Of a stretch of DNA of 64,000 nucleotides, positions 36,152 to 45,268 are shown one piece after another. Where the stretch lies: positions 186,001 through 250,000 of the forward strand of contig NZ_SMDC01000004.1 of the NCBI RefSeq assembly GCF_004343155.1. The letters run 5' to 3'. Both the position numbers and the translations under genes were made by a program. The stretch's first letter is position 1, and the number at the start of each line of letters is the position of its first letter. The stretch comes from Marichromatium gracile (GTDB lineage Bacteria > Pseudomonadota > Gammaproteobacteria > Chromatiales > Chromatiaceae). The notes below the pieces were generated by a model. The model was not told the DNA's origin, did not search any database, and saw only the letters and a program-made list of their open reading frames with translations.

Positions 36152-37960
36152 ATGCACCAGACCGATCCCAGCCAACGCAGGTTCGACACCGACCACGCGA
36201 TCGAGATCGCCCCGCGGGTCTGGTGGGTGGGACACGTGCTCACCGACGACCCCTTCCAGTGCCACGTCTATCTCATCGAGCAGGGCGACCAGTCGGTACT
36301 GCTCGACCCCGGCTCGCGGCTGACCTTCGCCGCCACGCTGCGCAAGATCGAGGAGATCATCCCCTTCTCGGCGATCCGCTACTTCGTCTGTCATCACCAG
36401 GACCCCGACATCACCGCCTGTCTGCCGGTGATCGACGAACTCGTCGACCGCCCCGACGCCGTGCTGGTGACCCACTGGCGTTGTAGCGCGCTGTTGCGCC
36501 ACTACGGCCTGGAGCGGCTGCCCTTCTGGCTGGTCGACGAGCACGACTGGCGGCTCCAGCTGCCCGAGCGCGAGCTGCGCTTCGTGTTCACCCCCTATGC
36601 CCATTTCCCCGGCGCCTTCTGCACCTTCGACGCCGAGACCGGGGTGTTGTTCTCCAGCGATCTGTTCGGCGGCTTCACCGAGACACCGGCGCTGATGGCC
36701 GAGGACATCGGTTACTTCGAGGCGATGCGCCCCTTCCACGAGCACTACATCCCCAGCCGCGACATCCTCGTCCACGCCCTCGACCAGATCGCCCGTCACC
36801 CGGTCAGGCTGATCGCCCCGCAGCACGGCTCGATCATCCCCGCGCCGCTGGTCGGGCCGATCATCGAGCAACTGCGCGAACTCGACTGCGGGATCTATCT
36901 CTTCGCCGGCGGGGTCGACACCGACATCCGTCGGCTCTCGCGGCTCAACCGGACGCTCGGCGAGATCACCCGCACCATGCTCTACTGCCGCGACTTCCAC
37001 GACATCGCCGCGCGGCTGCTGGAGGTGGTGCGCCGCAGCCTGCCGGTGGCGCGGATCGATTACTATCTCGAACTCGCCGACGGCGAGGCGCTCGGTCTGG
37101 TCGCCGACGGGCAGGAGCAGCAGCGCGCCGAGCAGGTCCCGGCGTGGCTGCGCGCGCTGCTCGGCATCAGCCGCACGCGCTGGCTCGGCGACAGCGCCGG
37201 GCGCTGTCTGCACGGTCACCCCCTCCACGACGAACGCTTTTGCTGTCACACCGGTGACGAGGGCGCGATGAGCCTGCTGCTGCCGCTGTTCGCCCGCGAG
37301 AGCGAGCGGCTGGAGGCGATCGCCCATATCCATCTGGAACACCCGATCGAGATCGGCGCGCACGAGCGCCAGCTCATCGCCCAGCTGACGGTGCCGCTGC
37401 AGGTGGTACTCGAGCGCGAGGCGATCTACCGCTCGATCGAGGCCGAGCGCACCCGCACCTACCAGCGCTCGATCCGCGACTCGCTCACCGGGCTGTTCAA
37501 CCGTTTCTACATGCAGGACATCATCGAGCGTCAGTGCCACGCCCAGGACCGCGGCGGTCCCCAGGTCGTCGCGCTGATGCTCGACCTCGATCACTTCAAG
37601 CGGATCAACGACCACCACGGTCATCCCGTCGGCGACGCGCTGCTGCGTCAGGTCGCGACCCTGCTCCACGGCTCCATCCGCGACGGCGACGTGCCGGTGC
37701 GCTTCGGCGGCGAGGAGTTCATCCTGTTCCTGATGGACGCCTCGGCCGAGCAGGGACGGACCCTCGCCGAACGGCTGCGCGCACGCATCGCCGCCCACCT
37801 GTTCGTCCTCGACGACGGGCTCGAACTCCGTCTGACGGTGAGCATCGGCGGCGCCCTGCGCCGCGCCGGCGAGCCGCTCGACGCCCTGGTCGAGCGCGCC
37901 GACAAGGCGCTCTACAGCGCCAAGCAGGCCGGACGCGACCGCGCGGTGTTCGCCGGCTAA
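36152..37960 (+). CDS. Diiron metallo-beta-lactamase-fold (ODP-type) sensor fused to GGDEF
   Basis: 602 residues. Residues 15-235 are a metallo-beta-lactamase domain of the flavodiiron/ODP class: H82, D84 and D86 (HQDPD), H151 (AHFPG), D170 (SSDLFGG) and H225 (PQHGSI) supply a full diiron ligand set. There is no flavodoxin domain. Residues about 270-425 look GAF-like and include several cysteines (RFCCH). The C-terminal GGDEF domain has DSLTGLFNRF, LDLDHFKRIND and an intact FGGEEF (518-523) with RDGD as RxxD inhibitory site. ODP domains bind O2 at the diiron centre, so the protein is probably an O2- or NO-responsive diguanylate cyclase. The ATG at 36152 is preferred because the upstream frame is unlike coding sequence of the family. 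Confidence 0.88.
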   Translation: MHQTDPSQRRFDTDHAIEIAPRVWWVGHVLTDDPFQCHVYLIEQGDQSVLLDPGSRLTFAATLRKIEEIIPFSAIRYFVCHHQDPDITACLPVIDELVDRPDAVLVTHWRCSALLRHYGLERLPFWLVDEHDWRLQLPERELRFVFTPYAHFPGAFCTFDAETGVLFSSDLFGGFTETPALMAEDIGYFEAMRPFHEHYIPSRDILVHALDQIARHPVRLIAPQHGSIIPAPLVGPIIEQLRELDCGIYLFAGGVDTDIRRLSRLNRTLGEITRTMLYCRDFHDIAARLLEVVRRSLPVARIDYYLELADGEALGLVADGQEQQRAEQVPAWLRALLGISRTRWLGDSAGRCLHGHPLHDERFCCHTGDEGAMSLLLPLFARESERLEAIAHIHLEHPIEIGAHERQLIAQLTVPLQVVLEREAIYRSIEAERTRTYQRSIRDSLTGLFNRFYMQDIIERQCHAQDRGGPQVVALMLDLDHFKRINDHHGHPVGDALLRQVATLLHGSIRDGDVPVRFGGEEFILFLMDASAEQGRTLAERLRARIAAHLFVLDDGLELRLTVSIGGALRRAGEPLDALVERADKALYSAKQAGRDRAVFAG

Positions 37961-37972
37961 CGCCGGCGCGGC

Positions 37973-38755
37973 TCAGCGCGGCGGCAACGGCGGCGGTGGG
38001 GGTGGCGGCGGGGGCGGCGCCATGCCGAGCGGCTCGCGCACATAGGCCGGAAAGTCGGGGTTGACCCATTCGGCCGGCGCCACCTTCTCCGGCGGCAGCG
38101 GCAGACGCGAGCTGTAGTCGAGCACCGCGGCCTGCTCGCGCGGACCGAACTGGGCGAGCAGCTTGGTCATCTCCGCATCCGAGTTACGCCGCCGACCGGT
38201 GGCGATCGCCTCGAACTGACGCATCAGATAGGGGAAGTGCTGACCGGCGAGCTGGGGCGCGAGACGCTCGACATCGCCCTCGCCCTCGGCGCCGTGACAC
38301 TCGGCGCACTGCGCCTCGTAGAGCTCGCGCCCGAGATCGAGATCGACCCCCGGGCCCCGGGCGTTGTCGGCGGTCATCGGCAGGGTCGCGACATAGGCGG
38401 CGACATCGGCGATGTTCTGCGGCCCGCCGAGGATACGCGGCAGCGCGAAGGGATACATCAGCGGGTTGTCGCGATTGCCCGCGCGGATGTCGGCGAGCTG
38501 CTTGATGACCACCTCGGGGAGCTGACCGGCGATCTGCGGATAGGCCCCATCGGGACTGCCCCAGCCCTCGGGGCGGTGGCACACGGCACAGGTCAGATAG
38601 ACCCGACGACCGTTCTCGATATCGGGCGTGAGCTGGCTGGCCCGGTCGAACTCGGCCTGCGCGAGCGACTTCGGATCCGGCTGCGCCGACGCCAGCGGGG
38701 CGACGAGCAGCGCGAGCGCGCACAGGACCGGGCGCGCGAACACTGGCTGGGACAT
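37973..38755 (-). CDS. Periplasmic di-heme cytochrome c with polyproline tail
   Basis: 260 residues with a cleavable signal (VLCALALLVAPLASA). Two c-type heme motifs, CAVCH (56-60) and CAECH (150-154), sit in two class I folds of the cytochrome c4/c553 kind. Likely distal heme ligands are the methionines in NPLMYPF and SDAEMTKLL. The C-terminus ends with a run of eleven prolines broken only by a leucine. It probably shuttles electrons in the periplasm. The ATG follows a strong AAGGAG. It is convergent with the ODP-GGDEF gene, 12 bp apart. Confidence 0.88.
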   Translation of the reverse strand: MSQPVFARPVLCALALLVAPLASAQPDPKSLAQAEFDRASQLTPDIENGRRVYLTCAVCHRPEGWGSPDGAYPQIAGQLPEVVIKQLADIRAGNRDNPLMYPFALPRILGGPQNIADVAAYVATLPMTADNARGPGVDLDLGRELYEAQCAECHGAEGEGDVERLAPQLAGQHFPYLMRQFEAIATGRRRNSDAEMTKLLAQFGPREQAAVLDYSSRLPLPPEKVAPAEWVNPDFPAYVREPLGMAPPPPPPPPPPLPPR

Positions 38756-38896
38756 GGCATCTCCTTGCGAGTCATCGACAACGATCGCAGCAACCTAGGG
38801 CGCGGAGCCCGTCCCGAGCTTATGGGAGCAGGCTCCGGCTTGGCAAGCCGGGGAGTACACGGACCGCGCGCAGCGCATGCTCCACCGGGTCAAGTC

Positions 38897-38944
38897 ATCA
38901 ATATATTGTGGTTGACACCCGAGAAAACGCACATATATTGACAC
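38897..38944 (+). promoter_or_regulatory. nrdA promoter overlapped by two NrdR-like boxes
   Basis: TTGACA (38912-38917) and TATATT (38934-38939), 16 bp apart, form a sigma70 promoter. Two copies of ATATATTG, at 38901-38908 (inside the palindrome CAATATATTG) and 38933-38940, lie 32 bp apart, about three helical turns, as is usual for paired NrdR boxes. The second covers the -10 element. NrdR is the ATP/dATP-sensing repressor of ribonucleotide reductase genes. Confidence 0.75.
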
Positions 38945-39016
38945 GCCATCCCGCACACCCCACCACGGCCACACCCCCAGATCGGCCGTGGACAGACACC
39001 TCACAAGGAGATCTCC

Positions 39017-41884
39017 ATGTCCGCCGACAACACCGCAAGCCCGGATCAGCAGACGCGCGCGCCAGCCGGTCCCCAGGGCGGTCCGACCCCGGGCCGGTTG
39101 CAGGTGATCCGGCGCAACGGCAAGGTCACCGGCTTCGACCCGAGCAAGATCGCGGTGGCCATGACCAAGGCCTTCCTCGCCGTCGAGGGCGGTAGCGCCG
39201 CCGGCTCGACCCGCGTCCACGAACGCGTCGAGGCGCTCACCGAGCAGGTCGTCGCCGCCCTCACCCGCCGTCTGCCCGGCGGCGGCACGGTGCACATCGA
39301 GGACATCCAGGATCAGGTCGAGCTGGCGCTGATGCGCGCCGGCGAGCACCCGGTGGCGCGCGCCTACGTGCTCTATCGCGAGCAGCACGCCCGCGCCCGC
39401 GACCAGCGCCGCGAGCCCGTCCCGGCGACGAGCGACACCCGCCCGGCGCTCACCATCACCGGCGACGACGGCAGCCCCCGCCCGCTCGATCTGGCGCGGA
39501 TGACCCGACTGGTCGACGAGGCCTGTCGCGGGCTCGACTGGGTCGACCCCCAGGCGATCGTCGACGAGACCCTGCGCAACCTCTTCGACGGCGTGGCCGA
39601 GCGCGACGTGCGCCAGGCGTTGGTGATGGCCGCGCGCACCCAGATCGAGCGCGAGCCCGAGTACAACCAGGTCGCCGCCCGGCTGCTGCTCGACATCCTC
39701 CGCCGCGAGGCGCTGGGCGCGCTGGGGCTGGCCGAGGGGGTCGAGACCCAGGCCGACCTCGGCGAGCGCTACGGCGCCTATCTCGCGGCCTATGTGGCAC
39801 GCGCCATCGACCTCGAACTGCTCGACCCCGAGCTTGCCCGCTTCGACCTCGACCGGCTGGGCGCGGCGCTGCGCCCCGAGCGCGACCTGCAGTTCGGCTA
39901 TCTCGGGTTGCAGACGCTCTACGACCGCTATTTCATCCGCACCCGCGACGCGGTGCGCCTGGAGCTGCCGCAGGCATTCTTCATGCGCGTGGCGATGGGG
40001 CTGGCGATCAACGAGTCCGATCGCGAGACGCGCGCCATCGAGTTCTACGAGCTGCTGTCGAGCTTCGACTTCATGAGCTCGACCCCGACGCTGTTCAACT
40101 CCGCCACCCTGCGCCCGCAGCTGAGTTCGTGCTACCTGACCACGGTGGCCGACGACCTCGACGGCATCTACAGCGCGATCAAGGACAACGCCCTGCTCTC
40201 CAAGTTCGCCGGCGGCCTGGGCAACGACTGGAGCCGGGTGCGCGGCATGGGCGCGCACATCAAGGGCACCAACGGCAAGAGCCAGGGCGTGGTGCCCTTC
40301 CTCAAGGTCGCCAACGACACCGCCGTGGCGGTCAACCAGGGCGGCAAGCGCAAGGGCGCGGTGTGCGCCTATCTCGAGACCTGGCACATCGACATCGAGG
40401 AGTTCCTCGACCTGCGCAAGAACACCGGCGACGACCGCCGCCGCACCCACGACATGAACACCGCCAACTGGGTGCCGGACCTGTTCATGAAGCGGGTGGC
40501 CGAGGACGGCCCCTGGACGCTGTTCTCGCCCGACGAGACCCCCGAGCTGCACGATCTCAGCGGCGCGGCGTTCGAGCACGCCTACTGCGACTACGAGGCG
40601 CGCGCCGCGCGCGGCGAGCTGCGGGTGAGCAAGACCCTCAGGGCGGTCGATCTGTGGCGCAAGATGCTCGGCATGCTGTTCGAGACCGGCCACCCCTGGA
40701 TCGCCTTCAAGGACCCCTGCAACCTGCGCTACACCAACCAGCACGCCGGGGTGGTGCACAGCTCCAACCTGTGCACCGAGATCACCCTGCACACCAGCGA
40801 CGAGGAGATCGCGGTGTGCAACCTCGGCTCGGTCAACCTCGCCGCCCACGTCACCGCCAAGGGGCTCGACCTCGAGCGGCTGCGCCGTACCGTGCGCACC
40901 GCCATGCGCATGCTCGACAACGTCATCGACTACAACTTCTACAACGTCCCCCAGGCGCGCGAGGCCAATCGGCGCCACCGCCCGGTGGGGCTCGGCATCA
41001 TGGGCTTCCAGGACGCGCTCCATCGTCTCGGGCTGTCCTACGCCAGCCCCGAGGCGGTGCAGTTCGCCGATCGCAGCATGGAGGTGCTGAGCTACTACGC
41101 GATCGAGGCGAGCTGCGAGCTGGCCGCCGAGCGCGGGCGCTATCCGAGCTTCGAGGGCTCGCTGTGGAGCCGGGGCATCCTGCCGATCGACAGCATCGCC
41201 CTGCTCGCCGAGTCGCGCGGCGAGTATCTCCAGGTCGACACCACCACCACCCTCGACTGGAACGCGTTGCGCGCGCGGGTGCGCGAGGTCGGGATGCGCA
41301 ACTCCAACTGTCTGGCGATCGCGCCGACGGCGACCATCAGCAACATCGTCGGGGTCAGTCAATCGATCGAGCCGACCTACCAGAACCTGTTCGTGAAATC
41401 GAACCTCTCGGGCGAGTTCACCGTGGTCAACCCCGACCTGATCGCCGAACTCAAGGCGCTCGGGCTGTGGGACGAGGTGATGGTCAACGACCTCAAGTAC
41501 TACGACGGCTCGCTGCAACCGATCGAGCGCATCCCCGAGACGCTCAAGCAGCGCTATGCCACCGCCTTCGAGATCGACCCGCGCTGGCTGATCGAGGCCG
41601 CCGCGCGCCGCCAGAAGTGGCTCGATCAGGCACAGAGCCTCAACCTCTACATGGCCGAGCCGAGCGGCAAGAAGCTCGACAACCTCTACAAGCTCGCCTG
41701 GGTGCGGGGGCTGAAGACCACCTATTACCTGCGCTCGCAGGGCGCCACCCATGTCGAGAAATCGACCCTCGCCGACAACCAGCGCGCCAACCGCCTGAGC
41801 GCGGTCGGCGGCAGCTACGGCGCCGCCGAGCAGACGCCACGCGCCTGCGCCATCGACGATCCCGAGTGCGAGGCCTGCCAGTAG
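39017..41884 (+). CDS. nrdA: Class I ribonucleoside-diphosphate reductase, alpha subunit
   Basis: 955 residues. Two N-terminal ATP-cone domains (about 28-120 and 145-236) precede the catalytic barrel, with active-site segments SSCYLTT, NLCTEI and the C-terminal DPECEACQ redox cysteine pair. It reduces ribonucleotides and needs a radical-generating beta subunit (NrdB). The start ATG follows AAGGAGATCTCC. Expression is probably repressed by NrdR through the boxes 75-120 bp upstream. Unusually, no nrdB follows: the next gene is a small tautomerase. An 18-bp hairpin (41897-41914) lies just past the stop but lacks a T-run. Confidence 0.95.
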   Translation: MSADNTASPDQQTRAPAGPQGGPTPGRLQVIRRNGKVTGFDPSKIAVAMTKAFLAVEGGSAAGSTRVHERVEALTEQVVAALTRRLPGGGTVHIEDIQDQVELALMRAGEHPVARAYVLYREQHARARDQRREPVPATSDTRPALTITGDDGSPRPLDLARMTRLVDEACRGLDWVDPQAIVDETLRNLFDGVAERDVRQALVMAARTQIEREPEYNQVAARLLLDILRREALGALGLAEGVETQADLGERYGAYLAAYVARAIDLELLDPELARFDLDRLGAALRPERDLQFGYLGLQTLYDRYFIRTRDAVRLELPQAFFMRVAMGLAINESDRETRAIEFYELLSSFDFMSSTPTLFNSATLRPQLSSCYLTTVADDLDGIYSAIKDNALLSKFAGGLGNDWSRVRGMGAHIKGTNGKSQGVVPFLKVANDTAVAVNQGGKRKGAVCAYLETWHIDIEEFLDLRKNTGDDRRRTHDMNTANWVPDLFMKRVAEDGPWTLFSPDETPELHDLSGAAFEHAYCDYEARAARGELRVSKTLRAVDLWRKMLGMLFETGHPWIAFKDPCNLRYTNQHAGVVHSSNLCTEITLHTSDEEIAVCNLGSVNLAAHVTAKGLDLERLRRTVRTAMRMLDNVIDYNFYNVPQAREANRRHRPVGLGIMGFQDALHRLGLSYASPEAVQFADRSMEVLSYYAIEASCELAAERGRYPSFEGSLWSRGILPIDSIALLAESRGEYLQVDTTTTLDWNALRARVREVGMRNSNCLAIAPTATISNIVGVSQSIEPTYQNLFVKSNLSGEFTVVNPDLIAELKALGLWDEVMVNDLKYYDGSLQPIERIPETLKQRYATAFEIDPRWLIEAAARRQKWLDQAQSLNLYMAEPSGKKLDNLYKLAWVRGLKTTYYLRSQGATHVEKSTLADNQRANRLSAVGGSYGAAEQTPRACAIDDPECEACQ

Positions 41885-41995
41885 CAACCCGCGCGGACGG
41901 CGCGGCGGCGCCGTTCGCGCCTACGACTCAAGTCAACGCGAAGCGCTGTGGATTAAGAGACCACTGCTCGATCAATAACGGCCCAGGAGACCACC

Positions 41996-42199
41996 ATGCC
42001 CTACGTCAACATCAAGATCACCCGCGAGGGGGCGAGCGCCGAGCAGAAGGCCGAGCTGATCAGCGGGGTCACGGAGCTGCTCGCCCGGGTGCTCGACAAG
42101 AACCCGCAGACCACGGTGGTGGTGATCGACGAGGTCGAGACCGACAACTGGGGGATCGGCGGCGAGACGGTGACACGCCGCCGCGCCGAGGGGCGCTGA
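41996..42199 (+). CDS. 4-oxalocrotonate tautomerase family protein
   Basis: 67 residues. After removal of the initiator methionine, proline 1 (PYVNIKITREG) would be the catalytic base, as in 4-OT. The segments KAELISGVTELLARVL and TTVVVIDEVETDNWGIGG are typical. The ATG follows AGGAGACCACC. It may act on 2-hydroxymuconate-like or other enol substrates; no aromatic-degradation genes are adjacent, so the physiological substrate is unknown. It lies 112 bp after nrdA. Confidence 0.9.
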   Translation: MPYVNIKITREGASAEQKAELISGVTELLARVLDKNPQTTVVVIDEVETDNWGIGGETVTRRRAEGR

Positions 42200-42248
42200 G
42201 CACGGCGAGGCGGCGCTTGTCCGCCGCGCCCTCCGTCGCCATCATCAG

Positions 42249-43202
42249 GTGGTGATGGATACCCGACGACTGACCACGCACCGCCGACTCAACCAGCTAC
42301 ACACCGCCGCGCTGCTGGCGGTGCTCGCCACCCTGCTCTCGACCCTGGCCTGGATCCTCGGCGGTCCCGATCTGGCGCTGCTCGCCCTGGTGGTGGTGGC
42401 AGCGCTCTATCTGTTCACCCCGCTGGCCTCGCCCCGTCTGGCCCTTTCGCTCTATCGCGGCCAGCTGCTCGCGCCGCATCAGGCCCCGGCGCTCTATCGG
42501 GTGCTCGAGACCCTGGCCGCGCGCGCCGGGCTGCCTCGGGTGCCGCTGCTCTATTACATCCCCTCGCGGGTGGTCAACGCCTTCGCCACCGGCGGTCCCT
42601 GGTCCTCGGTGATCGCCGTCTCCGAGATGACCCTGCGTCGGCTCGACGAGCGCGAGCTGATCGCGGTGCTCGCCCACGAGGTCGGCCACATCGCCAACGA
42701 CGACCTGCGGGTGATGGCCTTCGCCGATCTGGTCAGCCGACTCACCAATCTGTTGAGCCTGATCGGTCAGCTGCTGGTGTTGATCGCGCTGCCGCTGGCG
42801 CTGCTCGGCGGGGTCGAGGTGCCCTGGGCGGCGTTGCTGGTGCTGGTGTTCGCGCCGACGCTGAGCGCGCTGGCGCAGTTCGCGCTCTCGCGCAGCCGCG
42901 AGTTCGAGGCCGATCGGCGCGCCGTCGAGCTCACCGGCGACCCCGAGGGACTGGCGCGTGCGCTGGCGCGCATCGAGCGCCTGCAGGGCAGCGGCTGGGA
43001 GCGGCTGCTCGCGCCCCATTGGCGCCTGCCCGAACCTTCGCTGCTGCGGACCCACCCCTCGACCGAGGCACGCATCGAGCGACTGCGCGCACTCGCCGCG
43101 CCACCTCGCCCGAGGCTGCCGACCGGCCCCGGCGGGCTGCACCCACCCCTCTCCCCGGCGCCCGCACCGCGGCGCTCTCATCTCTGGGGGCTGTGGTCGT
43201 GA
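42249..43202 (+). CDS. M48-family membrane metalloprotease, HtpX-like
   Basis: 317 residues. Two N-terminal TM helices (about 18-60), the zinc motif HEVGH in VLAHEVGHIANDDL, two further helices (about 165-220) and the third ligand glutamate in SREFEADRRA. This is the HtpX plan of an inner-membrane protease for damaged membrane proteins. Start codons GTG-GTG-ATG are consecutive (42249-42257), so the exact start is uncertain by two residues. The last 80 codons form the first copy of a 375-bp direct repeat. Confidence 0.85.
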   Translation: MVMDTRRLTTHRRLNQLHTAALLAVLATLLSTLAWILGGPDLALLALVVVAALYLFTPLASPRLALSLYRGQLLAPHQAPALYRVLETLAARAGLPRVPLLYYIPSRVVNAFATGGPWSSVIAVSEMTLRRLDERELIAVLAHEVGHIANDDLRVMAFADLVSRLTNLLSLIGQLLVLIALPLALLGGVEVPWAALLVLVFAPTLSALAQFALSRSREFEADRRAVELTGDPEGLARALARIERLQGSGWERLLAPHWRLPEPSLLRTHPSTEARIERLRALAAPPRPRLPTGPGGLHPPLSPAPAPRRSHLWGLWS

Positions 43203-43337
43203 GTGATCGCTCACGTGCCCTCCCATGTCGGGCCGATATCCAGACGGCGATCAAGGAAAATAGCCACCACACGCTTGACGCCCCTCCGGGGGCCGTCAAC
43301 CATCATAGGATCCAGCCTCGACACGCCCCGGCGTGCC
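42963..43337. repeat. Direct repeat, copy 1 (end of the M48 gene and downstream)
   Basis: This 375-bp stretch is nearly identical (a handful of substitutions and a small indel near 43262) to 45269-45641. It covers the last 80 codons of the M48 gene, its stop and 135 bp beyond, including the hairpin TTGACGCCCC ... GGGGGCCGTCAA. Confidence 0.92.
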
Positions 43338-43811
43338 ACACTAAAGGCACACTCACCGGGCCAATTCGGCTCGCGACTCATCGCGCAAAAAGCCCCGGAC
43401 CAAGTGATCGTCCTGACCCTGGTGTCATCACACGCAAACGGACGCTCGCGATTGAACATGAGCGTCTGATTCACGCGGCTTACCGTCAGTCGTGCCGGCT
43501 GAATTGGCGGTAGCGTTACCAACGAAAAGCGAACACATTCCCGATTCCAGGTGCGAGCAGTGTCTTGAACGAGCAGATCGCATATGCTAAAGCTGCGCAG
43601 GGAAGATAGCCGAAACGAAAGATCCCGTCACGAGCGTATATCCGCAGAGACGTAGACCCCGTATTGAAAACCGAAAGAAGGCGAATGCCGTTCACAGGGC
43701 CATTGAAACAGACCGCATTGACTGAATAGGTGCCTTTTCAAGAAAGAGTCAAAGGTAGCGGGGTAATCTTGTTGACCCGCTATGACTCTCTCGTATCCTT
43801 GAGGATTAACG
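43338..43811. other. Left part of the inserted segment, no clear gene
   Basis: 474 bp of lower GC without a convincing gene. A minus-strand frame of 103 codons that crosses the repeat boundary does not resemble a known protein. The last 50 bp before the chemoreceptor gene contain TTGACC, 16 bp and TATCCT, a weak promoter candidate near 43771-43800. Confidence 0.5.
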
Positions 43812-45110
43812 ATGGTTATCGATCACCATTCCGTGCCCACGGCACTGCGGGAGTTTCGGCATGAAATCAATCGACTGAGCCGCCTGATGACCCTTGCCTT
43901 TGCAGGCATTGCCCTGCTCGGCGCGCTGCTCTGGCGATTCTCCGACGACTGGATCTGGCCGCTCGGAGTGCTGATCGGTTTCACCGCCGCGTGGTACCTG
44001 CGATCACGCATCCCAAGGCACCTCGAAAATCTCGAAAAGATCCAACGTGAGCGTGAGCGTTTCTTCATGGGCATCTTGGATGCATGCGATCAACCCTGCT
44101 CAGTCACAGCGATCGGCGAACCGGGAGACAAGGAATGGCGATGGCTCTACGTGAACCATCCGGTTCGGGCTGCTTTTGGCAAGCCTCTTAGCGAGTTTCT
44201 CGATCGGCCTTGCCATGAGTGGGGCGCCAATATCTGCAAGACCGAAAATTGCGGTAGAGCGTGTCTGAGCAAAGGACAGCCGAACACAATATTCGCTCAA
44301 GACTTCGGAGGTGGTCTGAACCATTTCCGGGTCTATACCAAGACCGTTGAGGATTTATCTGGCCAACCGGCTTATGTCGTGGAATGGGTGGATCCTCAGG
44401 AGGAGCTGAAGTTCCAGATGTCGCGCGCCAGTGATCGCGTCCAAGAGCTATCGACGAGCACCGCTCATGCAATCCACGAAGTCTCGGGAAACATCAAGAG
44501 CGTCGCTACCGCCGCTGAAGAGCTCTCGTACTCGACCTTAGAGATTAGCCGCTCGGCCGAGACTACGGTAGCTACGGTGAACACCGTCGAAAAGATCGCG
44601 CAACAGGTCGGCGACGAAGCACAGGAAGCGGCCGACGCCATACGCGCCTTGGCAACAGTTGGCGAGCAGATCTCGATGATGAGCACGGTCATTCGAGAAA
44701 TCGCCAACCAAACCAACCTTCTGGCGCTGAACGCGTCGATCGAGTCGGCTCGCGCCGGGGAGCACGGGCGCGGCTTCGCGGTCGTGGCGAACGAGGTCAA
44801 ACAGCTGGCTCAAAAAACCCAGGAAGCCACGCAGCAGATTGCCGAAAAGACCGAAGAAACGCGCCTCCAAATCGCCGACAACGTCGGTCGGATCGTCAAC
44901 TTGTCGGAGCGAGTGACCGAGGCGAGTCGCCAGATCGGTGAAGTCAGATCCTCAATGCAGTCGGTCGCGGCCAGCGTCACTGAGCAGAACGCAGTGGTGG
45001 AGGATATTGCCCGCAATGGGGCCGAGGCAGCACAGGCCACCGACGAAGCGGCTAACCTCGTGAAGAGTGCTCTCGAAGCGGCCGAGGCGTTACGTGACAA
45101 GGTGAAATAG
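43812..45110 (+). CDS. Methyl-accepting chemotaxis protein with cysteine-containing PAS domain
   Basis: 432 residues. Two hydrophobic segments (about 25-42 and 47-63) form a short membrane hairpin without a periplasmic domain. A PAS-like domain (about 85-195) follows, with the cysteines C142, C147 and C151 in [15 protein letters not shown]. Residues about 200-432 are the signalling domain; the CheA/CheW-contacting tip is [38 protein letters not shown]. There is no HAMP domain between PAS and signalling parts. Sensing is probably cytoplasmic. Codon use is clearly less GC-rich than in the neighbours. It is the only complete gene in a segment bounded by direct repeats, so it was probably acquired. 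Confidence 0.9.
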   Translation: MVIDHHSVPTALREFRHEINRLSRLMTLAFAGIALLGALLWRFSDDWIWPLGVLIGFTAAWYLRSRIPRHLENLEKIQRERERFFMGILDACDQPCSVTAIGEPGDKEWRWLYVNHPVRAAFGKPLSEFLDRPCHEWGANICKTENCGRACLSKGQPNTIFAQDFGGGLNHFRVYTKTVEDLSGQPAYVVEWVDPQEELKFQMSRASDRVQELSTSTAHAIHEVSGNIKSVATAAEELSYSTLEISRSAETTVATVNTVEKIAQQVGDEAQEAADAIRALATVGEQISMMSTVIREIANQTNLLALNASIESARAGEHGRGFAVVANEVKQLAQKTQEATQQIAEKTEETRLQIADNVGRIVNLSERVTEASRQIGEVRSSMQSVAASVTEQNAVVEDIARNGAEAAQATDEAANLVKSALEAAEALRDKVK

Positions 45111-45141
45111 GGGTGTGGGGACAAGCTCAAACAAGCGCGAG

Positions 45142-45267
45142 TTAGTTCTCAAGCCCCCTGAGATTGCATACCCGCTTATTGAATAGCTCAGGGTGTTTCT
45201 GCGCCCATTCCTTGAGCGCTTGAATCGGAGCGATGCGTCCGAGCGCTGAGGTTTCCCCGTTTTTTCG
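45142..45267 (-). pseudogene. C-terminal stub of an IS481-type transposase
   Basis: The minus-strand frame reads RIAPIQALKEWAQKHPELF NKR and then VCNLRGLEN followed by a stop, which is the C-terminal pattern of IS481-family DDE transposases (.PIQAL..W....PELF....YN..GLD). The rest of the transposase is missing; the sequence breaks exactly where the second 375-bp repeat begins (45269). I recognise this by pattern only, over about 40 residues. Confidence 0.6.
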
Positions 45268-45268
45268 A

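Noticed and set aside
41897-41914. Hairpin after nrdA as a terminator
   Set aside because: The stem is good but no T-run follows, so intrinsic termination is not supported.
43211-43522. Minus-strand frame of 103 codons at the left repeat boundary
   Set aside because: It crosses the end of the direct repeat, has no recognisable domain and no good ribosome binding site.
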